This document shows positions 1 through 7,394 of a DNA stretch of 64,000 nucleotides, piece by piece. The DNA is from Candidatus Pseudomonas phytovorans (lineage in GTDB: Bacteria > Pseudomonadota > Gammaproteobacteria > Pseudomonadales > Pseudomonadaceae): the NCBI GenBank assembly GCA_029202525.1, contig CP119325.1:3074001-3138000 (forward strand). Direction: 5' to 3'. The stretch's first letter is position 1; every line of letters begins with the position of its first letter. Under the pieces are notes generated by a model. That model had not been told where the DNA came from, did no database searches, and was given only the letters and a program-made list of their open reading frames with translations. A program made the translations under genes and the position numbers.

Positions 1-506
1 CCGGTAATTGCCGTGGCGGCCGGGTGCGGCGGCAGGATGCAGTGCACCACCATCAGCGAGGTGGCCAGCGGCACGCCGAGGTACAGCATGCTGATGCGGG
101 TTTGCCGGGCGACCACGTAGATCAGCGGAATGAGCAGCACGAAGCCGACCTCGAAGAACACCGGAATGCCTGCGATGAAGCCCACCAGCATCATTGCCCA
201 GGACGCGTTGCGTTCGCCCAGCAGGTTCAGCAGTGTGGTGGCGATGCGTTTGGCCCCGCCAGATTCCTCCAGCAGTTTGCCGAGGATGCTGCCCAGGCCA
301 ATGATGCCGGCCAGAAAGCCCAAGGTACTGCCCATGCCTTTTTCGAAAGCGGCAACCATGGCCGTAGGCGGCATGCCGGTGCCGATGCCAACCACCAGGC
401 TTGCGGCCAGCAAAGCCAGGAAAGGGTGGACTTTGAGCTTGCTGATCATGACCACGATCAGAACGATTGCAGTGCCCAGCACGAGTAATGAGAACGTTGG
501 AGTCAT
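1..506 (-). CDS. GntP-family gluconate/organic acid permease, 5' part
   Basis: The reverse strand from 506 reads MTPTFSLLVLGTAIVLIVVM and continues open to the window edge, giving about 168 residues of a protein whose family is normally about 440-450 residues, so only the N-terminal third is present. It is very hydrophobic with several membrane segments and contains the GntP-family pattern around GIIGLGSILGKLLEESGGA and PVFFEVGFVLLIPL. Family members are inner-membrane proton symporters for gluconate or related sugar acids and hydroxyacids. The substrate cannot be told from this part. The start is an ATG; the only upstream neighbour on this strand is an MFS gene 139 bp away. Confidence 0.85.
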   Translation of the reverse strand, partial: MTPTFSLLVLGTAIVLIVVMISKLKVHPFLALLAASLVVGIGTGMPPTAMVAAFEKGMGSTLGFLAGIIGLGSILGKLLEESGGAKRIATTLLNLLGERNASWAMMLVGFIAGIPVFFEVGFVLLIPLIYVVARQTRISMLYLGVPLATSLMVVHCILPPHPAATAIT

Positions 507-645
507 CTTGTAGTTATCCCTGTCGCTGCTCGCTTGCGTGCGAGCTTCTTGTTGGTTTCCAACCATTAGATTTCAGCGACTTGTTCGACTCAAACGATCA
601 CTCTTCACGCCATGGGTGAAGCTGTGTCATGCATGATGCCAGCAC

Positions 646-1782
646 TCAATGCCGCGCCGCCCAGGCACAGTTCAAGGCTGCCACAGCAACCGCCAGTGCC
701 GCCCCGGCATAGGCCCAGATCGCCGGCACCTGCGGCAGCAGTACACCGGCCAGCATCGGCCCGAGCCCGGCGCCGATGTCGCGCCATATGGCGTTGCCGG
801 CCAGTGCCTGAATACGTTGTTGCGGGTTACGCAGGGCGACCAGCGTCATCACCAGCGGCAGTTGCAGGGCGCGCAGCACCAGCACGAAGAAGGCGCCGAT
901 GAACAGCCAGTGGCTGCCGAACAGCAGCAGCGCCAGCGACGTGGCCAGTGACAGCACTACCAGCATGCGCAGCGGCCCGAAACGGTCGGCCAAACGCCCG
1001 CCGAAGGGGCTGAAGAGCATTTCGCTCAAGTAGCGCACCGCCATCAGCACACCTGCTGCCAGCACGCCGGACTCACCCAGATGAGTTTGTGCATAGAGCG
1101 AAAGGCCGAAGATGAACAGGCCGTCCAAGGTCACCCCTTCGATGAAGGACCAGGTGGCGATGCTGTCTGGCAGGCGCAGGCGCCGGCCACCACGGCTGGC
1201 AACCGCGTGGCCGTCGCCAGGCAGGGCACGCGCACGCCACAGCCCGAACAGGGCGCTGATACAGAGAACGAAGAATACGCTGCGCGGGCCGTAGGCTTGC
1301 GCCATCAGCGCACCCAGCGGCAAGGCCAGCATTGGCCCGATGGAAATGGTCGCCCGTGAACGCCCGGCACGCCGCGCAGCACCCTCGGGCCGGGCGGTGG
1401 CGAGGGTCTGGGTGCTGAGGTTGAAGGTGGCAAAGCACAACCCCCAGACCAGGCGCAGCACCAGCAGTGCGGCGAAACCGGACAGCGTCGCGTTGCCCAG
1501 CGCACACACCGCGGCGGCGAAGGCGGCAAGGCTGCATGCGGCACGGTCACCATGGCGGGCGTAGAAACGTACCACCCAGCCGTAACCGAGGATGCGCACC
1601 AGGCGGTTGGCCGCCAGCAGCACGCCGGCTTCGACCAGGGTCACGCCGAAATCGGCTGCGTACATGGGCAGCAGCAGGTAGAGCAGTACGTCACTGGGCA
1701 GGCACAGGCTGAGCACCTGGGCGGTATTGCGGGAGTCTTGGTCGGCGCGGTGGGTTTGCACCGGTGTGGCAGCGGACGACAT
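646..1782 (-). CDS. MFS transporter, 378 aa
   Basis: A 12-segment major facilitator protein of normal but short length, likely a drug or metabolite exporter in the inner membrane. Between segments 2 and 3 it has RLVRILGYGWVVRFYARHGDR, and a later loop has FSPFGGRLADRFGPLRM, the loop pattern typical of MFS proteins. I chose the ATG giving MSSAATPVQTHRADQ; an upstream in-frame start would add 23 polar, low-quality residues. It lies 139 bp upstream of the gluconate permease on the same strand and is separated by a REP pair from the Anbu cluster. The substrate is unknown. Confidence 0.75.
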   Translation of the reverse strand: MSSAATPVQTHRADQDSRNTAQVLSLCLPSDVLLYLLLPMYAADFGVTLVEAGVLLAANRLVRILGYGWVVRFYARHGDRAACSLAAFAAAVCALGNATLSGFAALLVLRLVWGLCFATFNLSTQTLATARPEGAARRAGRSRATISIGPMLALPLGALMAQAYGPRSVFFVLCISALFGLWRARALPGDGHAVASRGGRRLRLPDSIATWSFIEGVTLDGLFIFGLSLYAQTHLGESGVLAAGVLMAVRYLSEMLFSPFGGRLADRFGPLRMLVVLSLATSLALLLFGSHWLFIGAFFVLVLRALQLPLVMTLVALRNPQQRIQALAGNAIWRDIGAGLGPMLAGVLLPQVPAIWAYAGAALAVAVAALNCAWAARH

Positions 1783-1860
1783 GACAGTCTCGTGACAGGG
1801 GTGAGGGCGCAGGATAACCCACGGCGTCTCGAACATTGCAATTGGCGTCACTGACGTGTT

Positions 1861-1972
1861 GCCTGTACCGGCCTCTTCGCGGGCTTGCCCGCTCCCACAG
1901 GGTCACCACAGCCTTGAAGTCTTTTACAGTACCTGTGGGAGCGGGCGCGCCCGCGAAGAGGTCAGTACAGGC
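1861..1972. repeat. Inverted pair of Pseudomonas REP elements
   Basis: Two REP-like units face each other. The left unit (about 1871-1901) reads CTTCGCGGGCTTGCCCGCTC followed by CCACAGG; the right unit (about 1932-1962) reads CCTGTGGGAGCGGGC then GCGCCCGCGAAGAGG. Outer arms GCCTGTAC and GTACAGGC extend the dyad, so the whole segment can fold as one long hairpin. It sits between the start of the MFS gene and the end of the Anbu gene and may act as a terminator or mRNA stabiliser for the Anbu operon. REPs of this type are abundant in P. putida genomes. Confidence 0.85.
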
Positions 1973-1999
1973 AGCAGAGATTTTGAGCAGTTCGCTCAT

Positions 2000-2722
2000 T
2001 CAGCCATAAGGCGGGGCTGGCAGCTCGGCCAGCAGTGTCTTCAGCCCGTCGCTCCACTGCCTGCGAATCTGCTGGTAATAGGCATCGTCGCTGGTGATGC
2101 GCTGGCGGGTCATGCTTTCCAGGTTGTCCCTGCGGTACACCAGCAAGTCCAGCGGCATGCCCACCGACAGGTTGCTGCGGATGGTGGAGTCGAACGAAAT
2201 CAGGCCGCAGCGCAGTGCTTCATCGAGCGGTGTGCAGTAATCCAGGTTGCGGTCGAGGATTGGCCGGCCGTACTTGCTTTCGCCCAGTTGCAGGAACGGA
2301 GTGTCTGGCGTTGCCTGGAAGAAATTGCCTTGTGCGTAGACGTTGTAGATGGCCATGGGCCCGCCGGCTATCTGGCCGCCGACAATGAATGAACTGCTCA
2401 GGTCGATGTCGGCCGTAAGCTTGCTGCGGTCCCGGTTGACCACTTCGCGCAGGGTGTCGGCCACAAGCACCGTTGCATCGTAGAGTGTGGTCACGCTCTG
2501 CAGATGGGGGCCACTGCCCTGGGTACGCTGGCGCAGCAGGTTCACCACCGATTGCGAGGTTGCCAGGTTGCCGGCAGTCTGCAGCACGATCAGCCGCTCG
2601 CCTGGCACGCTGAAGACGAACAGCTTGGCAAACGTGGAGATCTGGTCGATTCCGGCATTGGTGCGTGAGTCGCTGATGAAGACAAGCCCGTCCTCCAGGT
2701 GCATGGCGACGCAGTAAGTCAT
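2000..2722 (-). CDS. Anbu-type proteasome-like peptidase, 240 aa
   Basis: The protein starts MTYCVAMHLEDGLVFISDSRTNAG, which fits an N-terminal-nucleophile protease. After removal of Met it would have Thr1, an Asp in the SDSRTNAG motif (about 17) and Lys32 in FAKLFVF. This matches the ancestral beta-subunit (Anbu, COG3484), an HslV/proteasome relative forming cytoplasmic rings. The open frame continues 39 codons upstream, but the ATG at 2722 places the nucleophile correctly and is preceded by GGGAAACC. It is the last gene of a four-gene minus-strand cluster. Family members are linked with these same partners in many bacteria; the physiological substrate is not established. Confidence 0.88.
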   Translation of the reverse strand: MTYCVAMHLEDGLVFISDSRTNAGIDQISTFAKLFVFSVPGERLIVLQTAGNLATSQSVVNLLRQRTQGSGPHLQSVTTLYDATVLVADTLREVVNRDRSKLTADIDLSSSFIVGGQIAGGPMAIYNVYAQGNFFQATPDTPFLQLGESKYGRPILDRNLDYCTPLDEALRCGLISFDSTIRSNLSVGMPLDLLVYRRDNLESMTRQRITSDDAYYQQIRRQWSDGLKTLLAELPAPPYG

Positions 2723-2792
2723 GCGGTTTCCCTTGTGTTGCGCATGGAGTGGTCTTGCCGCACCCACGCGGCAAGACCGGCCTGCAAAGCTG

Positions 2793-3572
2793 TCACTGGC
2801 GATGCACGTGGACGCTGGCTTGCATCGCTTCGTCGCCACCGCCGCGGCGCACGCCCCTGACCGGGCAGGCGTCGAGGTAGTCCAGGCCCACTGCCAGCTT
2901 CAGATGACGTTCCGGCCGCGTCAGGCGGTTGGTGATGTCGAAGCTGTACCAGGCGTCGTCGACCCAGGCTTCGGCCCAGGCATGACTGGCCAGGTGCTGT
3001 TCGTCTTCGGTGCACAGGTAGCCGGACACATAGCGTGCCGGCACCCCCAGGCTGCGTGCGCAAGCCAGGAAGGCATGGGTGTGGTCCTGGCACACGCCGG
3101 CACCACCCCTGAACGCTTCGATGGCCGTGGTGCCGACCGAAGTGGCTCCGGGGCTGTAGGGCATTTGCTCGGCCATGCCCTGCATCAGCGCGATCAGTGC
3201 TGCCCGGTCGCGGTGACTGCCGCATTGCCGGGCAGCGAACGCTTTCAGGGCATCATCGGCCAGGGTCAGGTGGCTGCTGCGCAGAAAAGGCAGGGGCGAC
3301 TGGCCCTCGGTTTCGTGTTCGCAATCCGGGTCGATCTCTACCTGGCCTTGGGCGGTCAATGCCAGGTGGCCATGGGGTTTGTCCAGGGTCAGTACATGCA
3401 GGATGTTGCCATAGGGGTCGATCTGGCCCTTGACCTTGCAGGGCAGGTCCAGTTGCCACTCGTTGATGCGCTGGCGTTCGCTGCTGCGCGGAGTCAGGCG
3501 CAGAAACTGAATGCTGTTGCTCACGTCGCTGGCGTAGCTGTAGGTGGTGTCGTGGCGGATGGACAGTTTCAT
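2793..3572 (-). CDS. Transglutaminase-like cysteine protease, 259 aa
   Basis: An N-terminal beta domain (residues 1-85, beginning MKLSIRHDTTYSYASDVSNS) is followed by a transglutaminase-core fold. The catalytic triad is visible: Cys161 in GVCQDHTHAF, His197 in ASHAWAEAW and Asp212 in SFDITN. The family (COG1305) contains predicted peptidases or amide-bond-handling enzymes of bacteria. The start overlaps the stop of the upstream alpha-E gene by four bases, indicating translational coupling. With the alpha-E, ATP-grasp and Anbu neighbours it fits a predicted peptide-ligation and removal system. Confidence 0.87.
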   Translation of the reverse strand: MKLSIRHDTTYSYASDVSNSIQFLRLTPRSSERQRINEWQLDLPCKVKGQIDPYGNILHVLTLDKPHGHLALTAQGQVEIDPDCEHETEGQSPLPFLRSSHLTLADDALKAFAARQCGSHRDRAALIALMQGMAEQMPYSPGATSVGTTAIEAFRGGAGVCQDHTHAFLACARSLGVPARYVSGYLCTEDEQHLASHAWAEAWVDDAWYSFDITNRLTRPERHLKLAVGLDYLDACPVRGVRRGGGDEAMQASVHVHRQ

Positions 3573-4519
3573 ACGACCTCCAGGTAGGAGTGATGGACGG
3601 CCTGGCCCAGTTGGTTGACGCGGCCGATGAAGTCGCTCAGCCAGGGGTGCAGCCCTGCATCGAGGATTTCGTCGATTGCGGTGTAGCGCAGGCGCGCATT
3701 CAGTTCGGCGGCCATGCGTTGGGCGGCGCGGCCGCTGCTGCCTGGCAGGCCGGCCAGAATCATGTCCAGTTCCTCGATGCAGGCATGCAGCGAGCGCGGC
3801 ACGTCCACCCGCAACAGCAACAGCTCGGACACTGGCCGGGCACTGGGCGCGGCGCGGTACAGCTCGTTGAAGGCTTCATACGAGGTCAGCGCGCGCAGCA
3901 AGGCGCTCCACTGGTAATAGCCGCGTGCGGAGCTGTCGCTGACCTCTTCGGAGGCCTCGCCGAACATTTCGTAGCGCGCATCGAGCAGGCGCAGGGTGTT
4001 GTCCGCCCGTTCCAGGAAGGTGCCCAGGCGAATGAAACTGTAGGCGTCATTGCGCATGATGGTGCCAGAGGTGGCGCCGCGGAACAGGTGCGAGCGTTCC
4101 TTCACCCAGTCGCAGAACTGGCTGATGCCATAGCGGCCCAGGCCATTGCTGGCGATGTTGCGCATCTCGATCCAGGTGGCGTTGATGTTCTCCCACATGT
4201 CGGCGGTGATTCGGCCGCGCACCGCATGAGCATTGGTCCTGGCGGCCTGCAGGCAGCAATAGATGCTGCTGGGGTTGGTCGCGTCGAGGGCGAAGAAGTG
4301 CAGCATGCGCTCGGTGTCGAGCTCGGTGTGGCGGCGGATGTAGTCGTCCAGCGTGCCAGAGGCCAGCAGCGACATCGCCAGCTCGGCATGGCCGTCGCTA
4401 CGCCCGGCCTGGGGCATCAACGATAGCGAGTAGCTGACCTCAAGCATGCGCGCGAGATTTTCTGCGCGCTCCAGGTAGCGAGACATCCAGTACAGGTCGG
4501 AAGCAGTTCGCGAAAGCAT
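3569..4519 (-). CDS. Alpha-E domain protein (DUF403), 316 aa
   Basis: The protein begins MLSRTASDLYWMSRYLERAENLARMLEV, the hallmark N terminus of the alpha-helical alpha-E domain, with a matching ERADNTLRLLDARYEM repeat-like element near residue 190. It is mostly helical, without membrane segments, and of normal family length. Comparative genomics always places it next to the circularly permuted ATP-grasp protein encoded just upstream (gap of three bases), so the two probably act together. No catalytic residues are established, and the exact role is unknown. Confidence 0.88.
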   Translation of the reverse strand: MLSRTASDLYWMSRYLERAENLARMLEVSYSLSLMPQAGRSDGHAELAMSLLASGTLDDYIRRHTELDTERMLHFFALDATNPSSIYCCLQAARTNAHAVRGRITADMWENINATWIEMRNIASNGLGRYGISQFCDWVKERSHLFRGATSGTIMRNDAYSFIRLGTFLERADNTLRLLDARYEMFGEASEEVSDSSARGYYQWSALLRALTSYEAFNELYRAAPSARPVSELLLLRVDVPRSLHACIEELDMILAGLPGSSGRAAQRMAAELNARLRYTAIDEILDAGLHPWLSDFIGRVNQLGQAVHHSYLEVV

Positions 4520-4522
4520 GGT

Positions 4523-5938
4523 TCAGTCCTCCACCACCCAGGTGTCCTTGGTACCGCCGCCTTGCGACGAATTGACCACCAGCGAGCCTTCCTGCAAGGC
4601 CACGCGGGTCAGGCCGCCGGGCACCAGGCGGGTTTCACTGCCCGACAGCACGAACGGGCGCAGGTCGATATGGCGCGGCGCGATGCCGCTGTCGACGAAG
4701 GTCGGGCAGGTCGACAGGCACAGGGTGGGTTGTGCGATATAGGCGTGGGGGCGAGCTTTGATACGGGCGCGGAAGTCCTCGATCTGGGCAGCCGTCGATG
4801 CCGGCCCGACCAACATGCCATAGCCGCCGGAGCCTTGGGTTTCCTTGACCACCAGTTCGGGCAGGTGGGCCAGCACATGGGACAGCTCTGCAGGCTTGCG
4901 GCATTGCCAGGTTGGCACGTTGTTGAGGATGGGGTCTTCGCCCAGATAAAAGCGGATCATGTCGGCGACATAGGGGTAGATCGACTTGTCGTCGGCAACG
5001 CCCGTGCCGACGGCGTTGGCCAGTACCACATTGCCGGCGCGGTATACCGAAATCAGTCCGGGCACACCCAGCGTCGAGTCAGGGTTGAACGACAGCGGGT
5101 CGAGGTAGTCGTCGTCCAGGCGTCGGTAGATCACATCCACTTGCTGCGGGCCGGCAGTGGTGCGCATGTAGACATGCTCGTCACGCACGAACAGGTCGGC
5201 GCCTTCGACCAGTTCGATGCCCATTTCCCTGGCCAGGAACGCATGCTCGAAATAGGCGCTGTTGAAGCGGCCAGGGGTGAGCAGCACGGCAGTGGGGTTG
5301 TCCAGCGGGCTGGCGCTCTTGAGCGTGTCCAGCAGCAGGTTGGGGTAATGGTCGATCGGCGCGATACGCTGGGCGGCAAACAGTTCGGGGAACAGGCGCA
5401 TCATCATCTTGCGGTCTTCGAGCATGTAGCTGACGCCGCTGGGGGTACGCAGGTTGTCTTCCAGCACGAAGTAGCTGCCATCGCCGTCACGCACCAGGTC
5501 GACACCGGCGATGTGGGCATACAGCCCACGGTGCAGGTCCAGGCCCTGCATGGCGATCTGGTAGCCCTCGTTGGCCAGTACCTGCTCTGGCGGGATGATG
5601 CCCGCCTTGAGGATGCGCTGGTCGTGGTAGATGTCCTGCAGGAACAGGTTAAGGGCCTGCACCCGCTGGATACAGCCACGCTCTACCGTGCGCCACTCGC
5701 TGGCGCGGATGCTGCGCGGGATGATATCGAATGGGATCAGGCGCTCGGTGTCCTGAGTGTCGCCATACAAGGTAAAGGTGATGCCGGCGCGGTGAAACAG
5801 CAGGTCGGCCTCGCGCCGGCGCTGCTCCAACAGCTCCAGCGGGGTATCTGCCAGCCAGCGGGCGAACGCCTGGTAATGCGGGCGGCAACTGCCGTTCGCT
5901 TCGTACATTTCATTGAAAAAAGCCCGGGACATACCCAC
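4523..5938 (-). CDS. Circularly permuted ATP-grasp protein (COG2308), 471 aa
   Basis: The product has the COG2308 signature: an N-terminal segment with HYQAFARWLADTPLELLEQRRREADLLFHRAGITFTLYG, then FVLEDNLRTPSGVSYMLEDRK, the nucleotide-binding VVKETQGSGGYGMLVGP motif, and the C-terminal LRPFVL...GGLTRVAL. It is predicted to be an ATP-dependent carboxylate-amine ligase forming a peptide-like bond. It is the first gene of the Anbu cluster, with a sigma-54-like promoter about 140 bp upstream. The family is well recognised, but its substrate is not known. Confidence 0.88.
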   Translation of the reverse strand: MGMSRAFFNEMYEANGSCRPHYQAFARWLADTPLELLEQRRREADLLFHRAGITFTLYGDTQDTERLIPFDIIPRSIRASEWRTVERGCIQRVQALNLFLQDIYHDQRILKAGIIPPEQVLANEGYQIAMQGLDLHRGLYAHIAGVDLVRDGDGSYFVLEDNLRTPSGVSYMLEDRKMMMRLFPELFAAQRIAPIDHYPNLLLDTLKSASPLDNPTAVLLTPGRFNSAYFEHAFLAREMGIELVEGADLFVRDEHVYMRTTAGPQQVDVIYRRLDDDYLDPLSFNPDSTLGVPGLISVYRAGNVVLANAVGTGVADDKSIYPYVADMIRFYLGEDPILNNVPTWQCRKPAELSHVLAHLPELVVKETQGSGGYGMLVGPASTAAQIEDFRARIKARPHAYIAQPTLCLSTCPTFVDSGIAPRHIDLRPFVLSGSETRLVPGGLTRVALQEGSLVVNSSQGGGTKDTWVVED

Positions 5939-6296
5939 TCCTTGCCGCCGTCGCCGGCAGCTTCATTGCGTTGCTCTTGCGGTCTTCAGGGTGTGGCCTT
6001 GCTGGGTTGGTGGGCGCTGTGTCTGCTGTGAGCCTCTGTTGCAATCGATTGCCTGTGCGTTGAGCACAAACAGCCTTTGCAATGAAAGTGCCGAGAACGC
6101 GTGGTTGCTCGGCGGATGAGGAAATGCGGGGGACACAACGACAGGATCGGCCAGTTCTACTTTGGCGGGCGCATCAAAAAAGGGCGCTTTTGATCGGGGA
6201 GAGGAATTTGACCCGAGATGGGGCGTATCGAGCGCCGCCTGCGCGGCGCCCGATCTCACAGGTGCAGAATATTCCGGGACGGGCGCTTCAGGGCCC
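5939..6296. other. 358-bp region between the Anbu cluster and ridA
   Basis: No gene is convincing here. The region holds a sigma-54-like promoter facing the Anbu operon (described separately). Nearer ridA there is a GC-rich hairpin, GCGCCGC (6232-6238), loop CTGC, GCGGCGC (6243-6249), downstream of the ridA stop. The hairpin could terminate or stabilise the ridA operon transcript, but no T run follows it on the minus strand. Confidence 0.5.
6078..6093 (-). promoter_or_regulatory. Candidate sigma-54 promoter for the Anbu operon
   Basis: On the minus strand the sequence CGGCACTTTCATTGCA matches the -24/-12 consensus TGGCAC-N5-TTGCW, with GG and GC 12 bases apart as required. Only the first T of the consensus is replaced by C. 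It lies about 140 bases upstream of the ATP-grasp start, leaving room for an untranslated leader. I did not find a convincing activator site upstream, so the activator is unknown. Confidence 0.45.
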
Positions 6297-6668
6297 TTAG
6301 AGGCAGGCGTATACCACCAGTTCCACCAGCATTTCTTCGCGTGCCAACCCTGCCACCACGATCGCCGCGCGGTTGGGGTAAGGGGCCTGGAAGTAGTCGC
6401 TATACAGGCTGTTGACGGTGGCCAGGTATTGGCGGTCGGTCACGTAGATCAGTACCTGGGTCACGGCATCCAGCGAGCTGCCGGCGGCTTCCAGGGTGTG
6501 GCGCAGGTTGTCCAGAGTCTGGCGGGCCTGCGCCTCGATGCCGCCGGCCACCACTTGGCCCTGTGCATCGATGGGAATCTGGGCGGTGTAAAGCGTGCCA
6601 TTGCCGACCACCGCCCATTCCAGAGGGGCTCTTGAGGCGAACAGCTCGGTCTTGATTGCATGTTTCAT
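6297..6668 (-). CDS. RidA-family enamine/imine deaminase-like protein, 123 aa
   Basis: The fold signature is clear: WAVVGNGTLYTAQIPIDAQGQVVAGGIEAQARQTLDNLRHTLEAAG and a C-terminal YPNRAAIVVAGLAREEMLVELVVYA with the conserved Arg and Glu. RidA proteins form cytoplasmic trimers and hydrolyse reactive enamines or imines released by PLP and oxidative enzymes; many pathway-specific members exist. I chose the ATG at 6668 (MKHAIKTELF), preceded by AGGAAACC. It is the last gene of the six-gene minus-strand operon, 28 bp after the DUF3726-like gene, so it may handle an imine formed in that pathway. Confidence 0.85.
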   Translation of the reverse strand: MKHAIKTELFASRAPLEWAVVGNGTLYTAQIPIDAQGQVVAGGIEAQARQTLDNLRHTLEAAGSSLDAVTQVLIYVTDRQYLATVNSLYSDYFQAPYPNRAAIVVAGLAREEMLVELVVYACL

Positions 6669-6696
6669 GGGTTGGTTTCCTGAGTGTTGAGCCGCT

Positions 6697-7392
6697 TCAG
6701 TCAGCATCGCTGCCGCCGCCTGCGCCGTGGCGGCGCGAGGCATCGGTGCTTTCGACGAGGATGTGTTCGGCGAGCTGCTTGAGCCGTTGCCAGGTGTGTT
6801 CGTTGACCGTAAAGCCTTGCTGCAACGGATTGTGCGGGTTGGTTGGCGTCAGCGCGGTCTGGCCGGGCCGGCTGAACAGCACGGTGACGCTTTGCTCGGC
6901 CGCGTCAAGGGCGCCGGGCCGGGCTTCACTGCGCAGTTCCGGGCGCTGGATGCCGGCGGTAAAGTCGGCCAGGTGACACTGACGCGCGTCCTCCCAGCGG
7001 GCTTGCACGTGCAGCCCCTGCACAGCTGCCCGGCTCAGGTAACCCAGCAGCAGCAAGCGGTTGTGGCAGTGGAGGATGCGCAGTTCGGCCTGACCACAGC
7101 GCATGGCCTTGGCAGCCGTCAGTTCCACCCCTGTTGCAGCGCAGCGCAACACGCTCTGGCCCTTGGCGTCGATCACCAGCAGGGCGTTATCCTCGTGGCT
7201 CAGGGTATACGGCCGGGCCGCTTCGGCTTGCAGGTAGAGCAGGGCCTTTTCCAGCGCACCGACCCCATCAAGCCCTTGCAATTGCAGCCAGCCCACCAGC
7301 TCGGCGGCATCCTCGCAGTCGCCGGGGGCGAAGCCCATGCCTTCGAATGCCTTGCGGCACATCACCTGTATTTCGTTGAGCGATACGCGCAT
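6697..7392 (-). CDS. DUF3726-like protein of unknown function, 231 aa
   Basis: The product starts MRVSLNEIQVMCRKAFEGMGFAPGDCEDAAELVGWLQLQGLDGV, which I associate with the DUF3726 family; the helical N terminus resembles that of malate/lactate-dehydrogenase-like (YlbC/COG2055) proteins, with its conserved E-x-A-x-x-L-x-x-x-E type pattern only partly kept. No membrane segment or signal peptide is visible. The ATG is two bases after the stop of the 564-residue gene and has GGGGAG eight bases upstream. A TTG six bases earlier is an alternative start. Its catalytic role is unknown, but its constant pairing with the upstream gene here suggests one function. Confidence 0.7.
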   Translation of the reverse strand: MRVSLNEIQVMCRKAFEGMGFAPGDCEDAAELVGWLQLQGLDGVGALEKALLYLQAEAARPYTLSHEDNALLVIDAKGQSVLRCAATGVELTAAKAMRCGQAELRILHCHNRLLLLGYLSRAAVQGLHVQARWEDARQCHLADFTAGIQRPELRSEARPGALDAAEQSVTVLFSRPGQTALTPTNPHNPLQQGFTVNEHTWQRLKQLAEHILVESTDASRRHGAGGGSDAD

Positions 7393-7394
7393 GG

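Noticed and set aside
1861..1972. CRISPR-like repeat
   Set aside because: There are only two inverted units, not direct repeats with spacers; they are REPs, repeated at 29512 and 62804.
5963..6259. A 98-codon minus-strand frame upstream of the ATP-grasp gene
   Set aside because: It has no family features, and the sigma-54-like promoter lies inside it.
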